Shown: in pieces, positions 44,568-54,317 of the stretch
Numbering within the stretch: the stretch's first letter is position 1
Layout of the letters: each line of letters opens with the position of its first letter
From: Burkholderiaceae bacterium
GTDB taxonomy: Bacteria > Pseudomonadota > Gammaproteobacteria > Burkholderiales > Burkholderiaceae_C
Assembly (NCBI GenBank): GCA_913776825.1
Contig: CAJYPV010000028.1
Coordinates: 186,001-250,000 of the forward strand
Direction: 5' to 3'
DNA length: 64,000 nucleotides
Made by a program: the position numbers and the translations under genes
Notes under the pieces: model-generated
What the model was told of the DNA's origin: nothing
Databases searched by the model: none
Seen by the model: the letters and a program-made list of their open reading frames with translations, nothing else

Positions 44568-46458
44568 ATCCCCACCCCTGCGCGATCAGTTGGCGCAGAA
44601 GAACCAACAACTGCAGGCCATCGCCGCGCAGCTCAAGACCGAGCTGTTCGGCATCGATCCCATCATCGACCGCGTCATCGATTCGGTGCGCGCCTGGTAT
44701 CTCCTGCCGGAGCTGATCTCACGCCCCGTCATCATCTGCCTCTGGGGTCTGACCGGGACGGGCAAGACCCAGCTGGTGCGCCGGCTGGCGCAGTTGCTGG
44801 GCTTCTACGACCGCTTCGTGGAAGTGCAGATGGACGGCTTTTCCAACGGCGCTTCGTGGCGCGGCGCGCAGAGCATCTCCGGCATGCTGAGCCAGTCGGG
44901 CGTGCGCGAGGGCGAGCCCGGCATCCTGGTGCTGGATGAGTTCCAGCGCTTTCGCACCATCGATCCGAAGCGCGCCGATGTGCGGGTCGAGCGCTATCAC
45001 GATGTGTGGGCGCTGCTGTCCGATGGCCGCCTGCCGCCAGCCTTGTCGCTGCTGGGCAGCATCGAGTCCTCGATCGCGGAAGCGGCGTTCGAGGCCGAGC
45101 GTGCCGACGACAGCGAGGCGGGCATGCGCTTCAAGCTGCGCAGCTATGAGGCGCAGGACCTGAAGCGCAATCTCAAGCTGGAGGAGCCGCTGCTCGACAT
45201 CATGGCGTGGTCGTCCGAGCAGGTGCAGGAGCGGCTGCGCCGTTTCCGCGAAAGCGGCCAGCACCGTTGGGAGACCGACTACAGCCGGCTGCTGGTGTTC
45301 GTCTGCGGCAACCTGGACGAAGCTTATGAGGACCTGGCCACCAGCGTCGGCGATTGCGACAGCGATGCGGACATCTTCCATGCCCTGACCGGCAAGCTCA
45401 GCGTCATCGATGTGAAGGAAGCGCTGAATCGCCGCTTCAAGCCGGAGCAGGTGGCGCGCCTCGGCAATGAGCATGTGATCTATCCGTCCCTGTCGCGACA
45501 GGCCTATGAGCAGCTCATCGCGCAAGGTTGCGCTCGTTATGCCGTTGAAGCCGAGGCCCGCTGCGGTTTGCGCTTCGTCATGACCGACAGCCTGCGAGAG
45601 CAGATCTACGCCAATGCCGTCTTTCCGGCGCAGGGCACGCGGCCGCTGTTTTCCTCGCTGCATGCGATCGTCGGCGCCGGGTTGGCGAAGGCGGCGCTCT
45701 GGGCCCTGGAGCGTGGCGCGCAAGCGGGCGATGAACTGACCCTCACCGCCGATGGCCGCAGCCTGATGGCGCACTGGAACGGCCAGTCGCAGGCGATCGC
45801 CGCGCCGTTCGAGATCAGCCGGCTGCGGCAGCGCAACCATCCGGATTTCCGCGCGCTGCTCGCGGTGCATGAAGCGGGCCATGGCCTGGTGCATGCGGTG
45901 CTGTTCGGACGCGCGCCACAGGAAATCAAGATCCATGTGGCGAGCTTCGAGGGCGGCTACAACGCCTATGCCTCACGCAAGGTCTGGTCGCGTCAGAACA
46001 TGCTGGATTCGATCTGCACCAGCCTCGCCGGACGCGCCGCCGAGCGCCTGGTCTTCGGCCCGGCCTTGAGTTCCAGCGGTGCCGAGAGCGACCTGCGCAA
46101 GGCCACCGAAAGCGCCGCCCGGCTCCATCGCCATCTGGGCATGGGCGATCGGCTGGGTCGCGTCGATGTGTGCACCAGCAGCGAGGAGCATCTGTGCACC
46201 GATGTGGAGGCGACCAATGGTCCCATCGAAGCGCTGCTGCGTGAGGCGGAGGGCCGCGCCACCCGCTTGCTCGAGACCCACCATGAGGCCTTGATGGCGC
46301 TGGTCGATGAGCTGCTGCAGCATGGCGAGGTCAAACCCGCGCGATTTGCGGAAGTGGTTGGCCTGCCATTGACGGCGGACGACGAGGCGCTGGATCCCTA
46401 TGCGCAACGGCTGGCCGAGTTCCGCGCCGCCCGACGCGCCCTGCATCCGGCCGCCTGA
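44560..46458 (+). CDS. AAA+ ATPase with M41 (FtsH-type) metalloprotease domain
   Basis: A 632-residue soluble AAA+ protease. The N-terminal ATPase has Walker A GLTGTGKT (63-70) and Walker B ILVLDEF (122-128); the ATPase looks closer to Clp/ClpX types than to FtsH. The C-terminal domain is M41-like: zinc motif HEAGH (437-441), SLAGRAAERLVFG, and the third ligand Asp511 in GAESDLRKAT. No membrane helix is present, unlike FtsH, so it would be cytoplasmic. The gene lies behind a small basic protein under a probable attenuator. Substrates are unknown. Confidence 0.85.
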   Translation: MNESPPLRDQLAQKNQQLQAIAAQLKTELFGIDPIIDRVIDSVRAWYLLPELISRPVIICLWGLTGTGKTQLVRRLAQLLGFYDRFVEVQMDGFSNGASWRGAQSISGMLSQSGVREGEPGILVLDEFQRFRTIDPKRADVRVERYHDVWALLSDGRLPPALSLLGSIESSIAEAAFEAERADDSEAGMRFKLRSYEAQDLKRNLKLEEPLLDIMAWSSEQVQERLRRFRESGQHRWETDYSRLLVFVCGNLDEAYEDLATSVGDCDSDADIFHALTGKLSVIDVKEALNRRFKPEQVARLGNEHVIYPSLSRQAYEQLIAQGCARYAVEAEARCGLRFVMTDSLREQIYANAVFPAQGTRPLFSSLHAIVGAGLAKAALWALERGAQAGDELTLTADGRSLMAHWNGQSQAIAAPFEISRLRQRNHPDFRALLAVHEAGHGLVHAVLFGRAPQEIKIHVASFEGGYNAYASRKVWSRQNMLDSICTSLAGRAAERLVFGPALSSSGAESDLRKATESAARLHRHLGMGDRLGRVDVCTSSEEHLCTDVEATNGPIEALLREAEGRATRLLETHHEALMALVDELLQHGEVKPARFAEVVGLPLTADDEALDPYAQRLAEFRAARRALHPAA

Positions 46459-46463
46459 AAAAG

Positions 46464-46507
46464 CCACAGGGCCCGGGCCGCTGCAGGCAGCGAGCCGGGC
46501 CCCGTGG
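46464..46507. terminator. bidirectional terminator-like hairpin
   Basis: CCAC-A-GGGCCCGG (46464-46476) pairs with CCGGGCCC-C-GTGG (46495-46507), a 12-bp stem with one mismatch between the protease gene and the convergent lipoprotein gene. No T-run is seen. Confidence 0.6.
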
Positions 46508-46570
46508 GGCAGTTCAAGCGGGTCGATCGGGTCGACCCCGTGGCGGATCAGCGCCGGCGGGCGCTGCCGA

Positions 46571-47953
46571 TCACAGCTTCATCGCCGCGAGCAGGCTGTC
46601 GTGCGCGGCCTTGTTCATGCGGATGTCGAAGGGCAGGAAGGTGAGCCGTTCGGCCGTCGTGGTGCCCAGCGGATTCGACACGTAGTAGCTGCCGCCCAGC
46701 ACGGTGCTGTCCTTGATCAGCGCACCGGTGTAGAGGTTGCCGCCCATCTCGAAATAGATCCGGTACTGCACGGTGCTGCTCAGCGTTGCGGACTGCGGCC
46801 GCGGCTTGTTGGCCACCCACATCGGCACGCCGTTGACCACGCTGGTGACGCCATCGGCCAGGCGGTAGGTGACGCCGTCGCTGTTGGACGTCATCCCCGC
46901 CGTCATGGCGGACGTCAGCGTGGTGTTGGTCTTGCAGGTCGACACAGCCGCGCCGGTGGTGGCGGTGTTGCAATCGAAGACGTTGTAGCGGTCGCCGTAG
47001 TTCGTCTGCTTGAACTTCAGGTAGCTCGCGCCGGCCGCATAGCTGGCATTGCCGTCCAGGATGGCTGGGTTCGAGAAGAACGAGTTGTGGAACTGCGCGA
47101 AGTCCGCCGGCGTCGCGCTGATCAGACCGGTCAGCGGCACGGTGACGAAGTCGCTGCGCAGCTCGGAGAAGGCCACGGTCATCTTGTCGGCAGCCAGGGT
47201 GTCGACGCGCACGTCGCCGCCCACATACGAGATCCGATTGCTGATGCCGGCATTCGGCACGACCAGGATGACGCCATTCTTCAGCACCCGCGTGGGGGCG
47301 ATGGTCGGCAGCGCCAGGGTGGCGGTCAGGTTGCGCGCCGCGCTTTGCGTCACGGTCTGCGGACCGGCGTTCAGCGGCGACACGGCCAGTTGGCCGACGT
47401 CGGAATAGGCGTAGTTGATGCCGCTGACGCTGTTGCCGGAATACGGCAGGTTCCAGTGCAGCAGATGGCTGCCGGCGCTGGGCGCCAGGTTCAGGTCTTC
47501 AAACGCCTGCTGATTGGCGCTGAGCGCCAGGGTGACCTGGGCCGACAGGCTGGTGACCGTGCCGCCGGCGTTGGACACCACCACCGAATACTGCGCGCCT
47601 TGGTCCGACAGGCTCGCCGAGGGCGCGGTGTAGCTGGCCGAGGTGGCGCCAGCGATGTTCATGCCGTTCTTGCGCCATTGATAGCTCAGGCCGTCACCGG
47701 TGGCGACCACGCTGAACTTGGCCTGGCCGTCAGACTGGGCGGTGGCATTGGCGGGCTGCACCGTGATGACCGGCGCCGTGGTCACCGCACCCGTGCCGCC
47801 CGTGCCGCCGGTACCGACCGGCAGGCCGCCATTGGCCGTCGTGCCGGCCTTGCTGAGGTTATCCGTTGGTTTGCTGTCACCGCCGCCGCAGGCGGTCAGG
47901 GTGACGGTGAGGCCGGCCAGGATGGCGGCGTGGCGACGCATGAATGGGTGCAT
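46571..47953 (-). CDS. Ig-like domain lipoprotein
   Basis: A 460-residue exported lipoprotein. The start at 47953 follows GAGGAGG and gives a signal with lipobox LTACGGG (TVTLTAC). After a Gly/Thr-rich linker, residues about 55-140 form an Ig-like domain (PVITVQPANATAQSDGQAKF, YQWRKNG, YSVVVSNAGG) common in betaproteobacterial surface proteins. The remaining 300 residues are strand-rich with one Cys pair (FDCNTATTG, STCKTN) and no assigned family. Likely surface or periplasmic. Confidence 0.75.
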   Translation of the reverse strand: MHPFMRRHAAILAGLTVTLTACGGGDSKPTDNLSKAGTTANGGLPVGTGGTGGTGAVTTAPVITVQPANATAQSDGQAKFSVVATGDGLSYQWRKNGMNIAGATSASYTAPSASLSDQGAQYSVVVSNAGGTVTSLSAQVTLALSANQQAFEDLNLAPSAGSHLLHWNLPYSGNSVSGINYAYSDVGQLAVSPLNAGPQTVTQSAARNLTATLALPTIAPTRVLKNGVILVVPNAGISNRISYVGGDVRVDTLAADKMTVAFSELRSDFVTVPLTGLISATPADFAQFHNSFFSNPAILDGNASYAAGASYLKFKQTNYGDRYNVFDCNTATTGAAVSTCKTNTTLTSAMTAGMTSNSDGVTYRLADGVTSVVNGVPMWVANKPRPQSATLSSTVQYRIYFEMGGNLYTGALIKDSTVLGGSYYVSNPLGTTTAERLTFLPFDIRMNKAAHDSLLAAMKL

Positions 47954-48141
47954 GATTCCTCCTCTGTCCTCGATCGTTGTGCGGGCGCTGTGCAACCCGT
48001 CTAGTGAGCGGCGCGGAGTATAGGAGGGCGCGTTCATCGTCTTGCGCCGTCTGGCGTTTCGGCGCCACGGTCCGGCGATGTTTCTCTGGATGCGCGCCGA
48101 ATCCGGCACGCCGGCCGACCGCGAGAGCTGTGTTCATCTCG

Positions 48142-49146
48142 ATGGCGGAGTCCGGCGACACTTCGGTGATGTGGACTGGACTGTTGTTCGCCTTGGCCGC
48201 CGGCCTCATGTGGGGGCTGGTGTTTGTCGCGCCGCTGTTGCTGCCGGATTACCCGGCGGTCTTGCTCACGGCCGGTCGTTATCTGGCCTTCGGCCTGATC
48301 GCATTGCCGCTGGCGCTGATGGATCGGCGCGAGCTGCGTCGACTCAGCGCCGCGGATTGGTGGTCCGCCTGTCGCCTCAGCGCGATCGGCAATTTCCTCT
48401 ATTACCTGACGCTGTCCGCCGCGATCCAGCGCGCGGGCAATCCCTTGCCGACCATGATCATCGGCACCTTGCCGGTGGTGATCGCCGTCTGCGCCAACCA
48501 GCGCAATGCGGCGCGCGACGGCCATTACCGCTGGCGCCAGCTGGCGGCGCCGCTGTTGCTGATCGTCGCGGGCATCGCCTATGTGAACTGGGTCGAGCAG
48601 GCCTCGCTGGGCGAGGGCGAGCTGAGCCGCTACCTGCAAGGCGCCGGGCTGGCGCTGATCGCGCTGGCGTGCTGGACCTGGTATCCGATCCGCAATGCCG
48701 ACTGGCTGCGGACCCATGTGGACCGCAGCCCGCGCGCCTGGGCCACCGCCCAGGGCCTGGTGACCTTGCCGATGGCGCTGCTGGCCTATCTGGCGATGGC
48801 TGCGGCCCAGGGCCTGAACCTGCCGGCGGTGCCGACCGGCTTCGACTTTCCGTGGGGGCCGCGTCCGTGGGCTTTCATCGGATTGATGTTGGCAGTCGGC
48901 CTGTTCGCCTCCTGGCTGGGCACGCTGTGCTGGAACGAAGCCAGCCAGCGATTGCCCACCACGCTGGCCGGCCAGTTGATCGTGTTCGAAACGCTCTCCG
49001 CGTTGGTCTACGGCCAGTGGCATCGCGGCGGCTGGCCGGCGCCGATGACGGTGATCGGCGCGCTGTTGCTGGTCGCGGGCGTGAGCTGGGCACTGCGTCT
49101 CAAGCCGGAACCGCCGACCGCCACGGGGGCCGCGACCGCGCATTGA
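48142..49146 (+). CDS. DMT superfamily (EamA) transporter
   Basis: A 334-residue inner-membrane protein with about ten helices in two EamA-like halves (LLFALAAGLMWGLVFVAPLLL; AFIGLMLAVGLFASWLGTLCWNEASQRL). Such carriers export metabolites or amino acids. The start is uncertain: 48142 (MAESGDT) or 48169 (MWTGLLF); neither has a strong SD. No linked biosynthetic gene suggests a substrate. Confidence 0.85.
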   Translation: MAESGDTSVMWTGLLFALAAGLMWGLVFVAPLLLPDYPAVLLTAGRYLAFGLIALPLALMDRRELRRLSAADWWSACRLSAIGNFLYYLTLSAAIQRAGNPLPTMIIGTLPVVIAVCANQRNAARDGHYRWRQLAAPLLLIVAGIAYVNWVEQASLGEGELSRYLQGAGLALIALACWTWYPIRNADWLRTHVDRSPRAWATAQGLVTLPMALLAYLAMAAAQGLNLPAVPTGFDFPWGPRPWAFIGLMLAVGLFASWLGTLCWNEASQRLPTTLAGQLIVFETLSALVYGQWHRGGWPAPMTVIGALLLVAGVSWALRLKPEPPTATGAATAH

Positions 49147-49252
49147 GTGGCCGGATCGGCGCTTGCCCCACGGGCGACGGCGCCAGGTAAACCGCAGGTA
49201 AAACCAAGGTCCGGGACGCGCCGCCCACAGGACCGCTTTGCACAATCCCCGC

Positions 49253-50350
49253 ATGGACAAGACACGACGCGAACTGCTGAAGGCGGGCTCTGCCGTCTTC
49301 CTGGGCACGGCCACCGCCACCTCCGGCTGGGCCGCCTCGGCCAAATCAACATCGGCCTCGGCCCCGGCATCGACCGCTGCCGCGGACGGTGGCCGCGCCG
49401 CTCATGAGCGAGGCGACCCTGCGAGCGGTGCCGACGCCGCCAGCGCGATGCCTGCAGGCATGACGGTCGAGCAAGGCGTGTGGCGCGATCCCCAGCGATC
49501 GCGCGACATCCCCTGGCGGCTGCGCCTGCCGGCGGGCGATCAGCCGGTGGCGCTGGTGGTGTTCTCGCATGGGCTGGGTGGCAGCCTGGACGGCGGCACC
49601 GAGTGGGCGCTGGCCTGGGCCGAGGCCGGCATCGCGACGCTGCATCTGCAGCATGCCGGCAGCGATCGGGCGATCTGGTCCGGCGGCTTGCGCGGCGTGA
49701 AGGCGGCGGCCAGCGCCGAGCAGCTGGTGGAGCGCGGCCATGATGTGCAGTGGGCGGTGTCCTCGCTGTTGCGCTTGCAGCAGGCCGGCGAGGGCGCCTG
49801 GCGGCGGGTGCGGCCGGATGCGCTGGGCATGTCGGGCCATTCCTTTGGCGCGCAGACCACGCTGGCGGTCGCCGGCCGCGACTTTCAAGCGGCGCGGGCG
49901 CTGGATCTCACCGAATCGCACTTCAAGGCCTTCGCGGCCTTCAGCCCATCGGTGGGCGCGTTCAGTGGCGGCCTCAAAGGCCTCACCCGACCGATGCTGT
50001 GTCTGACCGGCAGTCTGGACGGCAATCCGCTGGGCCAGGAGCGGACCGGCGACTATCGCCGCGCCGTCTACGCTGCCCTGCCGGCCGGCGCCAAGGCGCA
50101 GCTCTGGCTGGACGGGGCGGACCACATGAGTTTCGGCGGCGGCGGCGAGCGCGGGGCCGGCTTCGGCCAACGACTGCTGGGTCGCCAGCGCGAGCAGGCG
50201 CCGCAGACGCTGGCGGCGCATCATGCCGCCGTCATCAAGGCCATCACGACCGACTGGTGGCGCGCCCGTCTGCTGGATGACGAGGACGCCACCCAGCGGC
50301 TGAAGTCCCCCAAGGGCCTGGCCCGTGGGGATGAATGGACGCAAGGTTGA
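49253..50350 (+). CDS. Tat-exported alpha/beta hydrolase
   Basis: A 365-residue hydrolase. The Tat signal KTRRELLKAGSAVFLGTA is followed by a low-complexity Ala/Ser spacer. The hydrolase domain shows VVFSHGLGGSLDGG (oxyanion loop), GMSGHSFGAQT (nucleophile Ser), and GADHMSFGGG with the likely His, similar to the dienelactone-hydrolase/PAF-acetylhydrolase-like group. Substrate is unknown. It converges with the MocR gene. Confidence 0.83.
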   Translation: MDKTRRELLKAGSAVFLGTATATSGWAASAKSTSASAPASTAAADGGRAAHERGDPASGADAASAMPAGMTVEQGVWRDPQRSRDIPWRLRLPAGDQPVALVVFSHGLGGSLDGGTEWALAWAEAGIATLHLQHAGSDRAIWSGGLRGVKAAASAEQLVERGHDVQWAVSSLLRLQQAGEGAWRRVRPDALGMSGHSFGAQTTLAVAGRDFQAARALDLTESHFKAFAAFSPSVGAFSGGLKGLTRPMLCLTGSLDGNPLGQERTGDYRRAVYAALPAGAKAQLWLDGADHMSFGGGGERGAGFGQRLLGRQREQAPQTLAAHHAAVIKAITTDWWRARLLDDEDATQRLKSPKGLARGDEWTQG

Positions 50351-50387
50351 TGGCGCGGGCCGGCCAGGCGCGGCGCCGCAGCACCGC

Positions 50388-51896
50388 TCAGGCGGCCCGT
50401 TCTTCCTGACGCAGCAACTGCAGCGCGAGCTGCCCGACACGCCGAAGCGCCTCGCGCTGGGGCGCCTGCCACTGGCCGCCGACACCCAGCCGGATGCAGT
50501 GGCGAAAGCGCGGGCTGGCGGAGAACATCAGCCCTGGCGCGATCAGGATGCGTTCCGCCAGACAGGCTTCGTACAGGCGCGCCGAATCGATCGCTTCCGG
50601 CAGTTCCAGCCAGAGGATGAAGCCGCCCGCCGGATCCGACACGCGGGTGCCGCGAGGAAAGCTGTCCGCGATCAGCTGTCGGGCCTCATCGACGCGGCTG
50701 GCAATCGTGGCGCGCAACTGGCGCAGCGCCGCGCCGCCGCCGGCCTGGGTCAGCAGGTCGGCCAGCGCCAGCTCCATCACGCCCGACTGTCCGCCGGACT
50801 GGGCGGCCTTGGTCCGACGCAAGGCCTGGCTCCAGCGGCCGGCCTCGACCCAGCCCAGGCGCAACCCGGGCGCGACGGTCTTGGAGAACGAGCCGCAGAT
50901 CATGACGTGGCCGGTGGTGTCGAAGGACTTCACCGCGCGCCGCTTGTCGTCCTGCTCGCAGAGATCGTTGTAGAGCACATCCTCGATCAGCGCGACGTCA
51001 TGCCGGGCCACCATCGCCGCCAGCCGACGCCGGTCCGCCACCGGCATGCTGGCGCCGAGCGGATTGGACAGGGTCGGCACCGCCAGCACCGCCTTCACCG
51101 GTTGGGTCTCGAGCGCCAGTTGCAGCGCCTCCAGCGACAGGCCGTGGCGCGGATGGGTGGGAATCTCCAGCGCCCGCAGATGCAGGCTCTGCAGGATTTC
51201 CAGAAAGCCGTAATAGGTCGGTGACTCCAAGGCCACCACGTCACCGGGCTTGCAAACGCTGCGCAGGCACAGGCTGATGGCCTCGATGCAGCTGTTGGTC
51301 ATGACCACGTCATCCGGCATCAGCACACAGCCCAGGCCGAGCGCATGCCGGGCGACCGCGCGGCGCGCTTCCTCCATGCCCGGTCCCAGCGGATAGGTGC
51401 ACAGCAGATCGCGGTGACGCATCACCGCCCGCGCCATCGCCCGGCGGACGCGATCCTGATCGAACAGGTCCGGACCCGGGCAGGCGGCGCCGAAGGAAAT
51501 CACCCCGGGATCCTGCGACAGCGTCATCACCTGCAGGCCCAGTTGATCCAGCTGCACCATGCGCGAGGCGGGATCCGGCCGCGAGACCTGCGGCTCCGGC
51601 AGCCGCGGCGGGCGGGCCGCGACGTAGTAGCCGGAGCGCGGGCGGGCCTCGATCAGCCGGGCATCCTCCAGCCAGCGATAGGCCTGCACCGCCGTCGACA
51701 GCGACACCGCATGCTGCGCCGCGAGCTCCCGCACCGACGGCAGCCGCTCCCCGCGCTTGAGCGTGCCGGCCCGCACCGACCGCGCCATCCGATCGGCGAG
51801 CTGCATGTACAGCGGCAGCGGCGCTGACGGTGGCGACGGCGGCAATGGCGGCAATGGCGGCAATGGCGGCAATGGCGGCAACGAAGGCTTGTCCAT
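50388..51896 (-). CDS. MocR-type GntR/aminotransferase regulator
   Basis: A 502-residue regulator with an N-terminal GntR winged helix (YMQLADRMARSVRAGTLKRG, SVRELAAQHAVSLSTAVQAYRWLE) fused to a class I aminotransferase fold (PLP lysine in GSFSKTVAPGLRLGW, TLSNPLGASMP). MocR proteins use PLP to sense amino acids or vitamins and regulate adjacent genes. An unusual (LPP)n N-terminal tail is encoded by a 9-bp repeat. It is divergent from a DUF2917 gene, so may regulate it. Start 51896 (MDKPSL) is preferred to 51926. Confidence 0.9.
   Translation of the reverse strand: MDKPSLPPLPPLPPLPPLPPSPPSAPLPLYMQLADRMARSVRAGTLKRGERLPSVRELAAQHAVSLSTAVQAYRWLEDARLIEARPRSGYYVAARPPRLPEPQVSRPDPASRMVQLDQLGLQVMTLSQDPGVISFGAACPGPDLFDQDRVRRAMARAVMRHRDLLCTYPLGPGMEEARRAVARHALGLGCVLMPDDVVMTNSCIEAISLCLRSVCKPGDVVALESPTYYGFLEILQSLHLRALEIPTHPRHGLSLEALQLALETQPVKAVLAVPTLSNPLGASMPVADRRRLAAMVARHDVALIEDVLYNDLCEQDDKRRAVKSFDTTGHVMICGSFSKTVAPGLRLGWVEAGRWSQALRRTKAAQSGGQSGVMELALADLLTQAGGGAALRQLRATIASRVDEARQLIADSFPRGTRVSDPAGGFILWLELPEAIDSARLYEACLAERILIAPGLMFSASPRFRHCIRLGVGGQWQAPQREALRRVGQLALQLLRQEERAA
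51838..51882. repeat. 9-bp tandem repeat (GGCGGCAAT) in MocR N-terminus
   Basis: Five near-perfect 9-bp units encode the Leu-Pro-Pro repeat of the MocR tail. The array can expand or shrink in multiples of three residues without a frameshift. Confidence 0.85.
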
Positions 51897-52047
51897 GGCT
51901 CGATTCTGTGTGGTGTCTTGCGGCAACCACCGGTACAGATGAGCGCCAAGGCGGCCAGCACAGAGCGGCCAGCGGAGCGGCTGTGGCGTCTGTCTCGGGG
52001 CCGGCCTGTGGATGGCTGGCCTGGAATCGGCGACCTATCGTGGGGCC

Positions 52048-52479
52048 ATGAACACGATCCTGCCGCTGTCTTCTTCCTCCGCCGGGCGCGCCCGGACGTC
52101 AATGCCGTCAGCGCCGTTAGAGCCATCGGCGCCGTCCACGCCGGCATCGGCGGCCAGCGAGGCCCGCGGTGCCGCTCCGCAGCGCGGCGCGGTCGATCTG
52201 CGCGTCGGCGCCCGCCTGTCTTCCAGCATGCGCAGCCAGCGACTGCAACTGCCTCGGGATGGCGGTGCCGTGTCTCTTCGGGTGCGGCGGCCCACCCGGA
52301 TCGAGGCGGAACAGGGGCGGGCGTGGGTGACCCGCGTCGGCGCGCATGAGGACTTCTGGCTCGACGCCGGTCAGGGCCTGGACTTCTCCCCGAAGGCCCG
52401 GTGGCGTGGGGTGACCTTGGTCATCAGTGGCGAGGATGCATCAGGTCCCGTCACCCTGAAGGTGGAAGCGCTCGGTTGA
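52048..52479 (+). CDS. DUF2917 family protein
   Basis: A 143-residue protein. Residues 60-140 fit the DUF2917 pattern (LRVRRPTRIEAEQGRAWVTRVG, EDFWLDAGQGLDF, GVTLVISGE), found in many Burkholderiales beside GntR/MocR or amino-acid transport genes. The first 50 residues are Ala/Ser/Pro-rich. Function unknown. Divergent from the MocR regulator. Confidence 0.78.
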   Translation: MNTILPLSSSSAGRARTSMPSAPLEPSAPSTPASAASEARGAAPQRGAVDLRVGARLSSSMRSQRLQLPRDGGAVSLRVRRPTRIEAEQGRAWVTRVGAHEDFWLDAGQGLDFSPKARWRGVTLVISGEDASGPVTLKVEALG

Positions 52480-52586
52480 GCGCCAGGAGAGCCCGGTTTC
52501 CCGCTATAAATCGCCCTCGTACGGCTCAGCGCCGGTGACGTCGTCTGGCTCCGACAGAGAGCAGCGGCAAGAGGGAGTGAAGCTTC

Positions 52587-54236
52587 ATGCATCCAATCGG
52601 GATTCCGGGTCGCGTGCGCGCGGCCGTGCTGGCGGCTGTCGCCGTGATGGCCTTGCAGGCGTGTGGTGGCGGTGGCAGCAATGCGGGTGATCCCGTGCTG
52701 GGCAGCAGCGGTGGCGGCAATGCGGGGGGAGGGACCGGCTCGGGCGGCGGCACGACCCCCACGCCCACGCCCACGCTGGGCGCCAGCAGCAGCTATGCCC
52801 AGCGCTGCGCACCGGGCAATACCGAGGCGGCGCCCAATCTGCGCACCGGCAGCCTGTCGGTCGAGAAAAACTGGATCCGCGCCTACATGGACGAGGTCTA
52901 TCTCTGGCGCGAGGAAATCCCGGTGATCGACCCAAATGCCGCCACCTACAGCGGCAGCGTGGTCGAGGACGCGCTGTCGGCCTATTTCGATGCGCTGCTC
53001 ACGACCGCGACGACGCCCAGCGGCAAGCGGCGCGACCAGTTCAGCTTCACCATGAGCACCAAGGCCTGGAACGACCTGTCCGGATCGGGCGTGGCGGTGG
53101 GCTACGGCATCGAATGGTCGCTGGCGTCGCCCAAGCCGCCGCGCCGCATCCGGGTGGCTTATGTCGAGCCCGGCAGCGCCGCCGCCAATGCGGGGGTGCA
53201 GCGCGGCGACACGCTGGTCAGTGCCGATGGCGCGGACGCCGATGTCAGTACGGCCGCGGGCGTGGACACCCTCAACGCCGCCCTCTTTCCCGATGTCAAT
53301 GGCGCCAGCCACGGCTTCGTGCTGACGAGCAATCTGGGCACCACCCGCAATGTGACGCTGGTGTCCGCGGCGGTCACCAAGACGCCGGTGCTGCAGCGCC
53401 AGGTCCTGACCGCCGCCGATGGCGCGTCGGTGGGCTACATGGTCTTCAACGACCACATCGCGCCGGCCGAGGCCCAGCTCATCGCGGCGATCCAGGATTT
53501 CAAGAACCGCAATGTCACCGACCTGGTGCTGGACATGCGCTACAACGGCGGCGGTTATCTGTTCATCGCCAGCGAGCTGGCCTACATGATCGCGGGCTCC
53601 GGCCCCACCGCAGGCAAGACCTTCGAGCAACTGCGCTACAACAGCCGCCGTTCGGCCGAGACCAACAGCAGCGATGCCCGCACGCCGTTCTACACCGCCT
53701 CCTGCGGACTGACCGCCTCGGGCAACTGCAGCCAGCAGCAACCGCTGCCGACGCTCAACCTGCGCCGGGTCTATGTGCTGACGCAAAGCGGCACCTGCTC
53801 GGCCAGCGAGGCGCTGATCAACGGCCTGCGCGGCGTGGATGTGGAGGTGGTGCTGGTGGGCGGCACGACCTGCGGCAAGCCGTATGGCTTCGTCCCCAAG
53901 GACAACTGCGGCTACAGCTACTTCCCGATCGAGTTCGTGGGCGTCAACAACAAGGGCTTCGGTGACTATGCCGACGGCTTCGTGCCCGGTGGCACCGGAA
54001 CGACTGGCGTGCGCGGATGCGCGGTCGGTGACGACTTCAACCGCGCCCTCGGCGATCCCACCGAAGGCATGCTGGCGGCGGCGCTGCAGTACCGCGCCAG
54101 CGGCAGCTGCCCGGTGCAGACCGCCGCCACGGGACCGGACAGCCGCGCGCAGGCGGCGGCCTCGGACAGCAGCGTGGCGCTCAAGCTGCGGAAGCTGGCG
54201 GCGCGCACCAATCGGATCGACGGCGGCCGGCACTGA
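52587..54236 (+). CDS. S41 family peptidase lipoprotein A
   Basis: A 549-residue C-terminal-processing-type peptidase. The signal ends in a lipobox (VMALQACGGGG), then a Gly/Ser/Thr linker. A PDZ-like region (RRIRVAYVEPGSAAANAGVQ, GDTLVSADG) precedes the catalytic core: VLDMRYNGGGYLFIASELAYM, the Ser in SGTCSASEALINGL and the Lys in GGTTCGKPYGF. Extra cysteines (SCGLTASGNCS) suggest disulfides, so the protein works outside the cytoplasm. A paralog follows after 81 bp. Confidence 0.88.
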   Translation: MHPIGIPGRVRAAVLAAVAVMALQACGGGGSNAGDPVLGSSGGGNAGGGTGSGGGTTPTPTPTLGASSSYAQRCAPGNTEAAPNLRTGSLSVEKNWIRAYMDEVYLWREEIPVIDPNAATYSGSVVEDALSAYFDALLTTATTPSGKRRDQFSFTMSTKAWNDLSGSGVAVGYGIEWSLASPKPPRRIRVAYVEPGSAAANAGVQRGDTLVSADGADADVSTAAGVDTLNAALFPDVNGASHGFVLTSNLGTTRNVTLVSAAVTKTPVLQRQVLTAADGASVGYMVFNDHIAPAEAQLIAAIQDFKNRNVTDLVLDMRYNGGGYLFIASELAYMIAGSGPTAGKTFEQLRYNSRRSAETNSSDARTPFYTASCGLTASGNCSQQQPLPTLNLRRVYVLTQSGTCSASEALINGLRGVDVEVVLVGGTTCGKPYGFVPKDNCGYSYFPIEFVGVNNKGFGDYADGFVPGGTGTTGVRGCAVGDDFNRALGDPTEGMLAAALQYRASGSCPVQTAATGPDSRAQAAASDSSVALKLRKLAARTNRIDGGRH

Positions 54237-54317
54237 TCCTGGGCACCGTTCCCGGCGAGCCGGTACTCACGGCGTGATGGTGCTCCGTCGGGGCACCCGT
54301 CCCCGCCTGGAGTGCCC

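Noticed and set aside
51838..51882. CRISPR-like short regular repeat
   Set aside because: The 9-bp units are contiguous, with no spacers, and lie in frame within a MocR gene. No CRISPR array or cas gene was seen anywhere.
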